Source: CAZYCC01 sp964645985
Lineage (GTDB): Bacteria; Bacillota; Clostridia; Oscillospirales; CAG-272
Assembly (NCBI GenBank): GCA_964645985.1
Contig: CAZYCC010000002.1
Coordinates: 1 to 50,336 of the forward strand
Reading direction: 5' to 3'
DNA length: 50,336 nucleotides
Shown: piece after piece, positions 36,646-45,427 of the stretch
Layout: every line of letters begins with the position of its first letter
Position numbering within the stretch: position 1 is the first letter of the stretch
Position numbers and translations under genes: made by a program
Notes under the pieces: model-generated
What the model was told of the DNA's origin: nothing
The model's database searches: none
What the model saw: the letters and a program-made list of their open reading frames with translations, nothing else

Positions 36646-39513
36646 TTAGCGCGTTTCCCCGAAGTCCTGCGAGAGGATTTTCGCGCAGCGCTCGCAGAGG
36701 AAGCCGTCGGGGGTCTTCACGCCCGCGCGAACATATGTCCAGCAGCGCCCGCACTTGCACCCCTCGGCAAGGAGAACCCGCACGGAAATGCCGCTTGGCG
36801 TGCCGGTGAGCAGCGTCATCTCATCGCCTGCGGGAGCGCCCTCGGGAGAGGTGAGCGACTCCTCGCTCAGGGTAACCTCCGAGACGATGAAGACCGTCGG
36901 CAGCTCCTGCGCAAATTTGGTGAGCAGCGCGCGGTTCTCCTCGCTGCCGGGGAAAATCACGACGTGCGCTTCCAGAGATTTGCCGATGCGCTTCTCCGCC
37001 CGCGCGATTTCCAGCGCCTTCATCACATCCTCGCGCAGATCGAAGAGCCGGTCGTAGTCGGCGTCGGCGCCGCGCGCGAGCGCGTCGTCCTGCGTGGGCA
37101 GGTCGTTTAGGAGGACGTGCGCCGCGTTTTCTTCCGCGCGGTGGGGCATCGCCTGCCAGATCTCATCTGAGGTGAAGGCGAGGATCGGCGCGAGCAGGCG
37201 CGAAAGGCCCGAGAGGATTGTCCACATCGCGCTCTGCGCCGAGCGGCGCTCGCGCGAGCTCGCCCTCTCGACATACAGGCGGTCTTTCGTGATGTCGATG
37301 TAGAGCTTCGACAGGTCTACCGTGCAGAAATTGAGAATTTCATGCGTTGCCTGATGGAAGGTGTAGCTCTCAAAAGAGCTGCGCACAACGCCAACGAGGC
37401 GGTTATAGCGCGCGAGCACCCACCGGTCGATTGGGAGAAGCTGCTTTGGCGGCAGCAGGTCTTTGTTCGGGTCAAAATCGTAGAGATTGGCGAGCAGGAT
37501 GCGCGCGGTGTTGCGAATTTTGCGGTAGGCATCCGAGAGCTGCCGGAAAATGCCGTCAGACGCGCGTACGTCGACCTGATAATCGGCGGACGCCGCCCAC
37601 AGCCGCACAAGGTCGCCGCCGTATTTGGCGACCATCTCCTCCGGCAATATCGAGTTGCCAAGCGACTTGTGCATCGCCTTGCCCTCTCCGTCGACGACCC
37701 ACCCGTGCGTTAGCACCGCGCGGTAGGGCGCCTCGCCCGACCCCGCCCCCACCGAGGTGAGGAGCGAACTCTGAAACCAGCCTCGGTACTGATCCGCGCC
37801 TTCTAAGTATAGGTCGGCCGGAGCGGGCATTCCCGCCTCCGCTCGCAGAACGGCGAAGTGGCTCGAGCCTGAGTCAAACCACCCGTCGAGCGTGTCCTCC
37901 TCGCGGGAAAAGCGCGCCCCGCCGCAGTGCGGGCAGGTGTAGCCCTCAGGCAGGAGCTGCTCAACCGGTTTTTCATACCACGCGTTCGAACCTTCCCGCG
38001 CGAAAATCGCCGAAACGCGCTCGATGGTTTTCTCATCGCAAAGCGGCGCGCCGCAGTCCTCGCAGTAGAACACCGGGATAGGCAATCCCCACCGCCTCTG
38101 GCGCGAGATGCACCAGTCGGCGCGGTCTCCCGCCATCTGCGCGATGCGCTCTCCGCCCCACGCGGGGATCCACTCGACCTTGCGGCAGGCATCGAGCGTC
38201 TTTTCGCGAAATGCCTCAACCGAGCAGAACCACTGCGGCGTCGCGCGGAAGATAATGGGAGACTTGCAGCGCCAGCAATGCGGGTAGGAGTGGGTGATCT
38301 CCTCGCTCGCGAAGAGCGCGCCGCTTGCCTCAAGGTCCGCGAGGATAGCGGTATTCGACTCGGTAGTGGTCAGCCCCGCGAACTTCCCCGCCTCGTCTGT
38401 CTGCCGCCCGCGGTCATCGACCGGGACAACGACATTGATGCCGTATCGGCGGGAGGTGACGAAGTCGTCCGCGCCAAAGCCGCCCGCCGTATGCACGCAG
38501 CCGGTGCCAGAGTCCATTGTCACATAATCCGCCATCGTCAAAAGCGAGGCGCGCGGCAGGAAGGGGTGCTGCGCCGTCATATACTCAAAGCGCGCGCCCG
38601 GGAGGGTCGCTACAATCTCGTAATCGTCAATGCCGCCCGCCTCCATCGTCACGGCGGCGAGCCGCTCCGCGACAATGTAGGTCTCGTTCTTCTCGCGCGC
38701 GTGCACAAGCGCGTAGCTTTCCTCCGGGTTGAGCGTGATCGCTTGGTTGCCGGGCAGCGTCCATGTCGTCGTTGTCCAGATGACAAAATAGGTGCGCGAG
38801 AGATCGGTATAAGGCGAGAGCAGCCCCTTATCGTCGAGGACGCGGAACTTGACATAAATCGAGGTGCAGGGGTCGTCCTGATACTCTATTTCCGCCTCGG
38901 CGAGCGCGGTCTCGTCCTTCGGGCACCAGTAAACAGGCTTCAGCCCCTTGTAGATGTACCCTTTTTGGTACATTCGCCCGAAGACTTTCACCTCCTCCGC
39001 CTCAAAGGCGGGGTCCATCGTCAGATACGGATGCTCCCAGTCGCCGGTGACGCCGAGCCGCTTGAACTGTTCGCGCTGAATATCGACATAGCGCGAGGCA
39101 AAGTCTTGGCACTGCGAGCGAAACGCCGGCACCGACATCTTCTTGCGGTCGAGCTTGTTCTGCTTAATAATCGCCGACTCGATAGGCATGCCGTGGTTGT
39201 CCCATCCGGGGACATAGGGCGCGCGAAAGCCTGTCATCGACTTGTATTTGACGATGAAGTCTTTGAGAATTTTATTGAGGGCGGTGCCCATATGCACTTT
39301 GCCGTTGGAAAAGGGCGGCCCGTCGTGCAGAATAAAGGTCGGCTTGCCCTCGCCGCGCGCTTGCATCTGCCCGTACAGATCCATTTCGTCAAAGCGCGCG
39401 AGCATTTCGCTCTCGCGGCGCGGTAGATCCGCGCGCATCGGGAAGTCGGTTTTCGGGAGGTTGAGGGTCGGGGAGTAGTCCCGCGCGGGGCGCGGTGTCT
39501 GCAGGGATGGCAT
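36646..39513 (-). CDS. ileS: isoleucyl-tRNA synthetase
   Basis: IleRS charges tRNA-Ile and hydrolyses mischarged valyl-tRNA. The 955-residue product is a full-length class I synthetase. The HIGH motif is HMGT at 74-77 (FSNGKVHMGTALNK). The editing CP1 domain lies in the middle (TTTTWTLPGNQAI). The KMSKS loop reads AMHKSLGNS, a variant seen in some clostridial enzymes. A C-terminal zinc finger has C921/C924 and C940/C943. I chose the ATG at 39513, preceded by AAAGGA and starting just before LNLPKTDFPMRADLP; in-frame sequence upstream is noncoding. A terminator-like hairpin lies between divIVA and this gene. I looked for a T-box leader and did not find a convincing one. Confidence 0.96.
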   Translation of the reverse strand: MPSLQTPRPARDYSPTLNLPKTDFPMRADLPRRESEMLARFDEMDLYGQMQARGEGKPTFILHDGPPFSNGKVHMGTALNKILKDFIVKYKSMTGFRAPYVPGWDNHGMPIESAIIKQNKLDRKKMSVPAFRSQCQDFASRYVDIQREQFKRLGVTGDWEHPYLTMDPAFEAEEVKVFGRMYQKGYIYKGLKPVYWCPKDETALAEAEIEYQDDPCTSIYVKFRVLDDKGLLSPYTDLSRTYFVIWTTTTWTLPGNQAITLNPEESYALVHAREKNETYIVAERLAAVTMEAGGIDDYEIVATLPGARFEYMTAQHPFLPRASLLTMADYVTMDSGTGCVHTAGGFGADDFVTSRRYGINVVVPVDDRGRQTDEAGKFAGLTTTESNTAILADLEASGALFASEEITHSYPHCWRCKSPIIFRATPQWFCSVEAFREKTLDACRKVEWIPAWGGERIAQMAGDRADWCISRQRRWGLPIPVFYCEDCGAPLCDEKTIERVSAIFAREGSNAWYEKPVEQLLPEGYTCPHCGGARFSREEDTLDGWFDSGSSHFAVLRAEAGMPAPADLYLEGADQYRGWFQSSLLTSVGAGSGEAPYRAVLTHGWVVDGEGKAMHKSLGNSILPEEMVAKYGGDLVRLWAASADYQVDVRASDGIFRQLSDAYRKIRNTARILLANLYDFDPNKDLLPPKQLLPIDRWVLARYNRLVGVVRSSFESYTFHQATHEILNFCTVDLSKLYIDITKDRLYVERASSRERRSAQSAMWTILSGLSRLLAPILAFTSDEIWQAMPHRAEENAAHVLLNDLPTQDDALARGADADYDRLFDLREDVMKALEIARAEKRIGKSLEAHVVIFPGSEENRALLTKFAQELPTVFIVSEVTLSEESLTSPEGAPAGDEMTLLTGTPSGISVRVLLAEGCKCGRCWTYVRAGVKTPDGFLCERCAKILSQDFGETR

Positions 39514-39527
39514 ACAATATCCTTTCG

Positions 39528-39546
39528 AAAAAAGCGAGAATCTCGC
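39528..39546 (-). terminator. short hairpin with U-run between divIVA and ileS
   Basis: gcgag and ctcgc pair around a three-base loop, followed on the - strand by six T (39533-39528) and then the ileS ribosome binding site. It may end the divIVA transcript or attenuate ileS. The stem is short, so confidence is moderate. Confidence 0.5.
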
Positions 39547-39677
39547 AAAAAAGCATCGCGCCCGCCAAAAAGCGAGAGCGGAAAGCTCCGCGCGAGCGCG
39601 CCGGGGTAACATCAGCGGGACCGATCGCGCGCGGTCACACCATCGGGGAATGTCGGTGGGAGCTGCCCTGCGGGCGT

Positions 39678-40745
39678 TCACACCGCCGGGGTATCGCCGC
39701 CGGGATCGGGAGAAGCGGTGTCGCCCGTGGGAGCGGGCGCGCTCGGAGCGGGGTTGCTCGCCGAAGCGGCGTTCGGCGCAGCGGCGCTCGCTGCGGCGGG
39801 GTCGCTCGGAGGCGCGGAGGGGTCGGTCGCCGAATCGGCGGGCGGATTTTCCGGTGCCTCGACGGGCGGTTCGGAGGGAGGCTCGGCGGGGGAGGGGTCG
39901 GGGGTCGGCGGGGGTTCGTGGGAGGTGGTCTTCGCCGCGTCCTCGTCCGAGTGCGCCGCCTTTTCTTTCTCGTCGAGGATGGCGCGCAGGCTGTCGATGG
40001 TCGCGTCGAGCGTGTCCGGGTTGTCGAGCGCCCCCGCCGGTATGCGCACATCCGCCTCGGTAAGGCCCTTGCGCTTCTCTTTTCCACGTGCCTTGCGGCG
40101 TGCGCCCTTCTTGCCGGAGGAGGGCGCTTCTTCCTCGGGGGAATCTGTGGGAGGGCTCTCACGGTGATCGCCCTGCTCCTCTCCGCTCTCGCGCACCGAA
40201 TAGGCGCGGTCGGCGGCGGCGGCGATGTCGAGCTTCATCTGCTCGAGCAGCTCGCTCGCGTAGTCCTCCTCGGTCTTCTCCCACTCGGGCTCGCCCTCGC
40301 GGCGCGGCGCGATCTCCTCGATATAATGCAGGCTCAGCTGAAACTGCCGTAGCGCATTCTCGCGCAGCGCGTCGACGCTCGCGCGAAGCCGATGCAGCGT
40401 GACGCGCTCCTCGTGCACCTTGCGGCGAAACTCCACGAGCGTGCGGTCGCAGTTCTCCTTTGCCGTGCGGGTGATGAGGTCGGCACGCGCCTGCGCCTCG
40501 GTGATCATTTTCTCCTCCTCGCGCTGCGCGTGAATCATCGCGCGCCGAATGGCGTCGCTGTTCTCCTCAAGCGAGGCGAGGCGGTCCTTTGTCGCCTGCA
40601 GTTCGCGCTCGACCTCATCGCAGTGGCGGTAGAGGTCGGTGTATTTTTCAAGGAGGAAATCGATATGTTCGTCCACTTCCGCGGTGTTGTATCCGCGCAG
40701 GCTGTGGGAAAATTCCTTTCCCCGCAATTCGTGAGGAGGAAGCAT
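39678..40745 (-). CDS. divIVA: DivIVA family protein with low-complexity C-terminus
   Basis: DivIVA binds curved membrane at the septum and poles and organises division or wall growth. The N-terminal membrane-binding motif is present (LPPHELRGKEFSHSLRGYNTAEVD, residues 2-25). A long coiled coil follows to about residue 150, then a second helical part (LLEQMKLDIAAAADRAY). Residues about 200-355 are Pro/Ala/Glu/Lys-rich and probably disordered; ordinary DivIVA has 160-250 residues. The ATG at 40745 is preceded by AAAGGA and starts exactly at the conserved N-terminus. It sits between ylmH and ileS, its normal place in Firmicutes. Confidence 0.92.
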   Translation of the reverse strand: MLPPHELRGKEFSHSLRGYNTAEVDEHIDFLLEKYTDLYRHCDEVERELQATKDRLASLEENSDAIRRAMIHAQREEEKMITEAQARADLITRTAKENCDRTLVEFRRKVHEERVTLHRLRASVDALRENALRQFQLSLHYIEEIAPRREGEPEWEKTEEDYASELLEQMKLDIAAAADRAYSVRESGEEQGDHRESPPTDSPEEEAPSSGKKGARRKARGKEKRKGLTEADVRIPAGALDNPDTLDATIDSLRAILDEKEKAAHSDEDAAKTTSHEPPPTPDPSPAEPPSEPPVEAPENPPADSATDPSAPPSDPAAASAAAPNAASASNPAPSAPAPTGDTASPDPGGDTPAV

Positions 40746-40808
40746 ATGTGTCCTTTCGTTCAAAGGGATGAGTTTGCGGCCGCGCCCCGCGTGCACGATG
40801 TGCGGTGG

Positions 40809-40878
40809 ATTTCGCCCCGCGCAATCGAAATTGGTAAATTCCGGTGGCGCGCGGTGCGCAGTGAATTTCGCCCCGCGC
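40809..40878. repeat. direct repeat upstream of divIVA
   Basis: atttcgccccgcgc occurs at 40809-40822 and 40865-40878, 56 bases apart. Flanks are partly alike (gtgcg before, aaatt or aattt after), so the repeated unit is about 33 bases. It lies between ylmH and divIVA. Confidence 0.5.
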
Positions 40879-40914
40879 GGGAATTTGCGGCGGGGAGAGG
40901 CGGCGCTATGGCCG

Positions 40915-41706
40915 TCAGTTCAGATAATGCACCACCGTAACGCGCAGGCGGCCGGAGCGTGTGCGGTTTTGCCCGCCCGTGGCAAGGCTCGTAACGTCGA
41001 AGCGCCCCGCGCCGCGCGCGCTCACGCGATCGCCCTCGCGAATAGGGGCGGCGGGGTCGCTCACCGCGATAGAATTGACCGCGAGAAGCCCTGCGCGCAC
41101 GGCATCCGCCGCCCGCTCGCGCGATAGATGCAGAATAGCGGCGGCAAGGCAGTCGATGCGCGGCGAGGCGACCGACAAATGCAGCTCCTCGGTTTTCCTC
41201 TCGGGAGTAAACCCGGCGGGGAGATCTATTTCGCGGCAGGTGACGCGCGCGCGCCCGACCCGCGTCAGGTTCTCGGTGAAAAATGGTACGAGCGCGCGCA
41301 GCGTGAAGAAAATTGCGCGCCCGCCATCCTCGCTGCATGGGAGGATGTCGCCTATGGTCTCACGCTCAACGCCGAGCGCGAGGGCGCTGCCGAGAATGGC
41401 ACGGTGCGTCATTGCCTCCCCGCCGCTAGAGCGCACCTCCATCGCCGCGACCCCGGCGAGCGCGTCAAGCGCCTCCTCGCTGTAGCCGAGCGCGGGGTCA
41501 TAAAAGAGCGGCGCGCACCGCTCCGCGCCGTCGTACCCGCCGAATAGGCGCATCGCAACGCCGGGGAAGGCGCGCGAACTTTTCTCAAGAAGGGCACACT
41601 GCTCGGGCGGCAGGAATTTTCCCGCCGCAAACCCGTCGCGCGCCGCCTCGCGCGAAAGATCCTCACACCGCCGCAATAGCGCGCGCTCGGTGGCAGTTTT
41701 GTCCAT
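40915..41706 (-). CDS. ylmH: YlmH family S4-domain RNA-binding protein
   Basis: YlmH is an RNA-binding protein of the Firmicutes division cluster; recent work in Bacillus links it to ribosome rescue or quality control. The 263-residue product has the N-terminal YlmH domain (FAAGKFLPPEQ, RLFGGYDGAERC, HRAILGSALALGVERETIGDI) and a C-terminal S4 domain (about 175-235, SPRIDCLAAAILHLSRERAADAVRAG is cut here by length: it starts SPRIDCLAAAIL). The ATG at 41706 is used. Its neighbours are yggT and divIVA in the standard order. It is separated from yggT by 335 bases, more than usual. Confidence 0.9.
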   Translation of the reverse strand: MDKTATERALLRRCEDLSREAARDGFAAGKFLPPEQCALLEKSSRAFPGVAMRLFGGYDGAERCAPLFYDPALGYSEEALDALAGVAAMEVRSSGGEAMTHRAILGSALALGVERETIGDILPCSEDGGRAIFFTLRALVPFFTENLTRVGRARVTCREIDLPAGFTPERKTEELHLSVASPRIDCLAAAILHLSRERAADAVRAGLLAVNSIAVSDPAAPIREGDRVSARGAGRFDVTSLATGGQNRTRSGRLRVTVVHYLN

Positions 41707-42041
41707 AAAAAAGGGAGCGAGGGCGGGAAATCGATGAGAGAGCTATGGCAATCGCAGGGGCACCTCGAGAGGGGCATCGCATGGTCGTGCAGCGCACGCG
41801 AAGCGCTGCGGATGACTACAGCCGCGCGAGGAGAAAGTCGCTTGTGTTCTCTCGACCGCGCGAAGCAGGGCCGATTTACGGCGGCGCAGCTGTTGGCGGT
41901 TTGGCCGTGCTCTACCTACCGCGCGCGCTTGACAACGCGAGCGCCCCCCCGCGCGGGCAAAGCGGCGCGGTTACGCCATGCGGCAGAGCCGCAAATCTAC
42001 ACTGTTCTCTCCCCCGCGTGCGCGAAGTAGCGCGGCGGCGC
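41707..42041 (-). other. intergenic stretch between yggT and ylmH
   Basis: 335 bases with no gene, promoter or terminator that I can support. In most relatives yggT and ylmH are nearly adjacent. Confidence 0.4.
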
Positions 42042-42308
42042 TCACGGCATAAACAGATCGAGCACCCAGAGGAGCAGGGTCGTGATGAGAAAAGGCACGT
42101 CGAACACCGACTCGGTGAACCAAGACATGCGGTCGCAGAGGGCGCGCACGGGCGTGATGCAGAACTCGGTGACGCAGTAGACGAAATCGACGAGGGGGTT
42201 ATCGCTGTCCGGCAGGAGCAGCGAGAGCAGCGCGCGTGCCATCATCAGGAAGCAGAGCGCTTCCACGCTCAGCGAGCAAATTTTCTCTATGAGATAAACG
42301 AAGTTCAA
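42042..42308 (-). CDS. yggT: YggT family membrane protein
   Basis: An 88-residue integral membrane protein of the YggT/YlmG family, with two hydrophobic helices (about residues 12-32 and 65-86) and the family segment FVYCVTEFCITPVRALC in between. Homologues are encoded with sepF and ylmH and are linked to envelope organisation and division; the precise role is unknown. The start is a TTG at 42308 with GAGGG about ten bases upstream; no ATG is available nearby in frame before the first helix. A 1.3-kb gap separates it from sepF. Confidence 0.85.
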   Translation of the reverse strand: MNFVYLIEKICSLSVEALCFLMMARALLSLLLPDSDNPLVDFVYCVTEFCITPVRALCDRMSWFTESVFDVPFLITTLLLWVLDLFMP

Positions 42309-43620
42309 GATGAACCCTCGTCAGATTGCAAAAAGGAGTACCGACCTCACCCCCCGGCAAGGTCGATGAGGGGAGGCCGCGCGGCAGACAAGGGGCAATG
42401 GAGCGCGCTCGCGAACCCCTGTGGCGCGATATGTTTCGGAAAAACGAGCGCGGGATTTTCCCGCGCGGCAGCGCGCCGCCGCAACATACCCCCGCGGGGC
42501 GCGCGGGGCGGACGAGCGGCAGCTCGCGCCACGCGGCAGCGCGGCGGCGCCTCTTGCGCGATGAGGAATTCCCGAGAGGAACACTCGCGCTTTTGTGCGG
42601 CGGCGTGAGCCGTGCGGATTGTGAAAAAAGGAATCCCGGGGGCGGGGCATTCTTGCCCCCTACACAAATCAGCGCGGCGGTGCCTCTCGCGTGAGGAAAC
42701 TCCCGCGCGTTTTGCCGCATAGGGAAAAGGCGCAAGACGCAAGGCATCACAAACCCGCGCGCTTGCGCCGCCGGAAGCCCGGCTGTCGGTGAAAAAAGAT
42801 TTTTCGTTATCGGGGGGAAAATCTCTCGCGAGCTAACCCCAATGCGCCATTGCCCCCGGCAGACCTTCGCCGGGGCGATGCCGCGCGCCGTCTCTCGCGT
42901 CATTGCGGGCGAGAAGCTCCCCCAAGCGGGCGCTCTCCCCCGAAAAAAGAGAGAACTACCGCAAACCTCCGTCGCGCTATCCGCGCGGCGCGCGCACGTC
43001 ACATGGTCGAGCGTCGTATCGAGCTGTCCGATCAGTCCATCGCGATGTTCGCGCGGCATATGCGTCGCCCACGCGCAGGGAAGACGTGACCCCTCGTTTT
43101 CCGGCAATGTCCGCACGGCGCGAACGCCTAAAACGCGGGACATTACGGGAGCGAGCGATCCGCCGCCGATGAACCGCGCCATCTCCCGCGCCGCCGAATG
43201 TAGCAAGCGAGGATATAGCGCAGCGGCCGCCGCCTTTGGCGCGCGCCGCCGTGTGCAAGAGAACGGGGGCAGAATGAACTACCTGCGGAGAGATGCCGTA
43301 TTCTTCACGCGCTGTGCCGTGTGCAGCAGAGTAGGGGATCGGACGATCCGCAGTGCGGCGGCGTATTCTTCACACGCGATGCCGCCGAGGTGTCGCCAAA
43401 GAGCCGCACCATCTCGCGCGCACCGTGCCCCGCTCTCGCTCTCCCGCAAGCTCGATCATCGCGCCGGCGAGGGCGGGGAAGCGGCAAATGCTGCGTGCAC
43501 AAAAGACCGCCGCGGCATCGCCACGGCTCTTGATTTAGCCCTCCCCGCGAGCGTTACCGCGCGCGAGGTGCCGCTGCGATCATCGCACCCCTCCGGGGGC
43601 GCCCCCGCGAGGGGGGACTA
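42309..43620 (-). other. 1.3-kb gap between sepF and yggT, no gene supported
   Basis: The longest gene-free stretch. It contains the near copy of the 13-mer at 42859-42871 inside a hairpin (ccccggc paired with gccgggg), a repeated cgtattcttcac segment (at about 43297 and 43362), and the small dyad ggatcggacgatcc (43337-43350). Frames up to 335 codons exist on the - strand but lack start signals and recognisable motifs. It could hold a decayed gene. Confidence 0.4.
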
Positions 43621-44091
43621 TTAGAGATCGAACCCGTCGCTCTCGGCGGCGGCGGCGCGACGTGAGGGCTGCTTGCCCTCCGCCTTGTCGCCCGAGATCT
43701 TAACCCGGTCGGGCGTGATGACGTAGGTATTCGTCGCGACGCGGCGCACATTGCCGTGAACCGAGTAGACGACGCCCGAGAGGAAGTCGATGAGGCGTGC
43801 GGCGACATCTTTCGACGCCACCTCGAGATTGAGAACGACCGTGCGCCCGCTGAGCAGATGATCGGCGATGTCGGTCGCCGAGGTGAAGTCCTCCGGGCGC
43901 ACGACCTTCATCTCGAGCGTGGCGCTGACCTCGGAGTCCGCCGCGCCGTAGCCGCCGTCGCCCTCCTGCGGATAATTGTTATCCGCGTAATCGTCGTAGC
44001 CGTTTTGGTAGTCCTGACCGTCCGCTCCTTCCTGCGGCTCCTCGTCCTCGTAGGTGTTTTTCTTCCCTCTCCAAGAATCCAAGAATGCCAT
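43621..44091 (-). CDS. sepF: cell division protein SepF
   Basis: SepF binds FtsZ filaments and anchors them to the membrane at the septum. The 156-residue product has the N-terminal amphipathic membrane helix (MAFLDSWRGKK), an acidic Asp/Tyr/Gln-rich linker (about 14-55) and the conserved SepF core (about 58-140, MKVVRPEDF, TVVLNLEVASKDVAARLIDFLSG cut short: TVVLNLEV, IDFLSGVVYSVHG, TYVITP). GGAGG lies just upstream of the ATG. It has its own strong promoter about 200 bases upstream and follows yggS in the usual order. Confidence 0.94.
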   Translation of the reverse strand: MAFLDSWRGKKNTYEDEEPQEGADGQDYQNGYDDYADNNYPQEGDGGYGAADSEVSATLEMKVVRPEDFTSATDIADHLLSGRTVVLNLEVASKDVAARLIDFLSGVVYSVHGNVRRVATNTYVITPDRVKISGDKAEGKQPSRRAAAAESDGFDL

Positions 44092-44291
44092 TCTGTCCTC
44101 CGTTCCAATGTCGCGTTACCGCCTCAGCCGAAGACCTACTCTCTCGCCGCGAGGGCCTCATGCGCTCGCGCAAGGCCCGCGCGAGCCTCGCCCGCCCGAT
44201 AGAGCCGGGCGACGCTACCGCACCGCGGCGCGAAAGATGTCCGCCCCGAAAAGAGCGCACAAAAATCGATTATCAATCCTCGATTTTTCTT

Positions 44292-44320
44292 ATTGTACAC
44301 CAAAGAGAACCCGGTGTCAA
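44292..44320 (-). promoter_or_regulatory. sigma-A promoter of sepF
   Basis: TTGACA (44320-44315), a 17-base spacer and TACAAT (44297-44292) on the - strand; start near 44285. A hairpin aaaaatcga/tcgattttt (44288-44261) lies right at the predicted 5' end of the message, and the leader is about 194 bases. Confidence 0.85.
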
Positions 44321-44394
44321 TCCCGAGCACGCACTTTTTCAAAAAATTTTATTGAGATGATTCGCGTGTAGTCACCGCTCCTCGCCGTCGCCCC

Positions 44395-45153
44395 TCACCC
44401 CGGCTCCCGCGCGCCGAAGATGCCGCTGCCGACGCGCACCTCGGTGGCGCCGCAGGCGATCGCCGGGAGATAGCTGTCCGACATCCCCATGGAGAGGATT
44501 TCCATCGACGCGCCGGGCAGGGCGATCTCCCCACGCACGAGCTTGCCGGAGAGCTCATCGAAGAGCGCACGCGTGCGCGAAAAGCCGACGCGGTAGTCCT
44601 CCTCGCGCGCGCAGCGCGGCCCGATGGTCATCAGCCCCCGCACGGCGATATGCGGGAAGCTCGAGAGCGAGGCGAGGAACTGCGCCGCCATCTCGGGCGG
44701 CACGCCTCCCTTCGCCTCCTCGTGCCCGCAATTGACCTCGACAAGGCAATCGATGGTCCGACCGACCCTCTCCGCCTGCCGGTCGAGCTCGCGCGCAAGT
44801 GAGAGACTGTCGAGCGACTCAACCATACTCACCTTGTCGATGATGTACTTCACTTTGTTGCTCTGAAGGCGCCCGATGAAGCGAATCTCCATCGCGCCGC
44901 GGTCAAGGCTGTCATATTTGGCGAGCAGCTCCTGCACGCGGTTCTCGCCGATGAGCGTGAGGCCGCACTCGCGCGCGGCGAAGTTGATAACCTGCGCCGA
45001 TCGGGTCTTTGTCGCGGCAAGGAGCCGCACTGCACCGCCGCCCGCCGCCGCTATCTCCCCGCGCAAGCGCGCGAGGTTGCGCACGATAGCCACCTTTTCA
45101 CTTTCAAAAAGATCATCCGCGCAGCCCTCGCCGCTCACAAATTCCTCGCCCAC
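44395..45153 (-). CDS. yggS: YggS family pyridoxal phosphate homeostasis protein
   Basis: YggS/PLPBP proteins bind pyridoxal 5'-phosphate without known catalysis and keep the vitamin B6 pool balanced. The 252-residue product has the alanine-racemase-type barrel. The PLP lysine is K49 in LLAATKTR. GENRVQELLAKY, FIGRLQSNKVKYI, LMTIGP and the phosphate-binding SMGMSDSY with GATEVRVGSGIFG follow. The start is a GTG at 45153 with GAGGG upstream. It lies in the division cluster upstream of sepF, as in Bacillus (ylmE). Just upstream is the N-filled gap. Confidence 0.92.
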   Translation of the reverse strand: MGEEFVSGEGCADDLFESEKVAIVRNLARLRGEIAAAGGGAVRLLAATKTRSAQVINFAARECGLTLIGENRVQELLAKYDSLDRGAMEIRFIGRLQSNKVKYIIDKVSMVESLDSLSLARELDRQAERVGRTIDCLVEVNCGHEEAKGGVPPEMAAQFLASLSSFPHIAVRGLMTIGPRCAREEDYRVGFSRTRALFDELSGKLVRGEIALPGASMEILSMGMSDSYLPAIACGATEVRVGSGIFGAREPG

Positions 45154-45217
45154 TGTGCCCTCGCTTTCAAAAGATATAGTACTTTTCCGTAAAACTGCCG
45201 CCGCCTTTGCGCTATCC

Positions 45218-45427
45218 CGCCCGCGCTCAGCTCGCGTACTCGCCCTCGTGCAGGTTCTTCCCGTCGAGGATGNNNNNNNNNNNNNNNNNNNNNNNNNNNN
45301 NNNNNNNNNNNNNNNNNNNNNNNNNNNNNNNNNNNNNNNNNNNNNNNNNNNNNNNNNNNNNNNNNNNNNNNNCGCCCGCGCTCAGCTCGCGTACTCGCCC
45401 TCGTGCAGGTTCTTCCCGTCGAGGATG
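45218..45427. repeat. exact 55-base duplication flanking an N-run (assembly join)
   Basis: Bases 45218-45272 and 45373-45427 are identical over 55 bases and flank 100 N (45273-45372). A fixed-length N-run between identical contig ends is typical of scaffolding of two contigs that overlap by one assembly k-mer. The real sequence most likely contains one copy and no gap. Confidence 0.9.

Noticed and set aside
39514..39677. Possible T-box leader before ileS (ggtgtgaccgcg-like stretch followed by a hairpin and U-run)
   Set aside because: The tRNA-end binding sequence is imperfect, the terminator does not pair with it, and there is no room for a specifier stem because divIVA coding sequence ends about 35 bases upstream.
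42199..43206. 335-codon open frame on the - strand between sepF and yggT
   Set aside because: It runs into yggT out of frame, has no ribosome binding site, biased Arg/Pro/Ala composition and no family motif beyond a weak GGG-rich segment. High GC makes long random frames common here.
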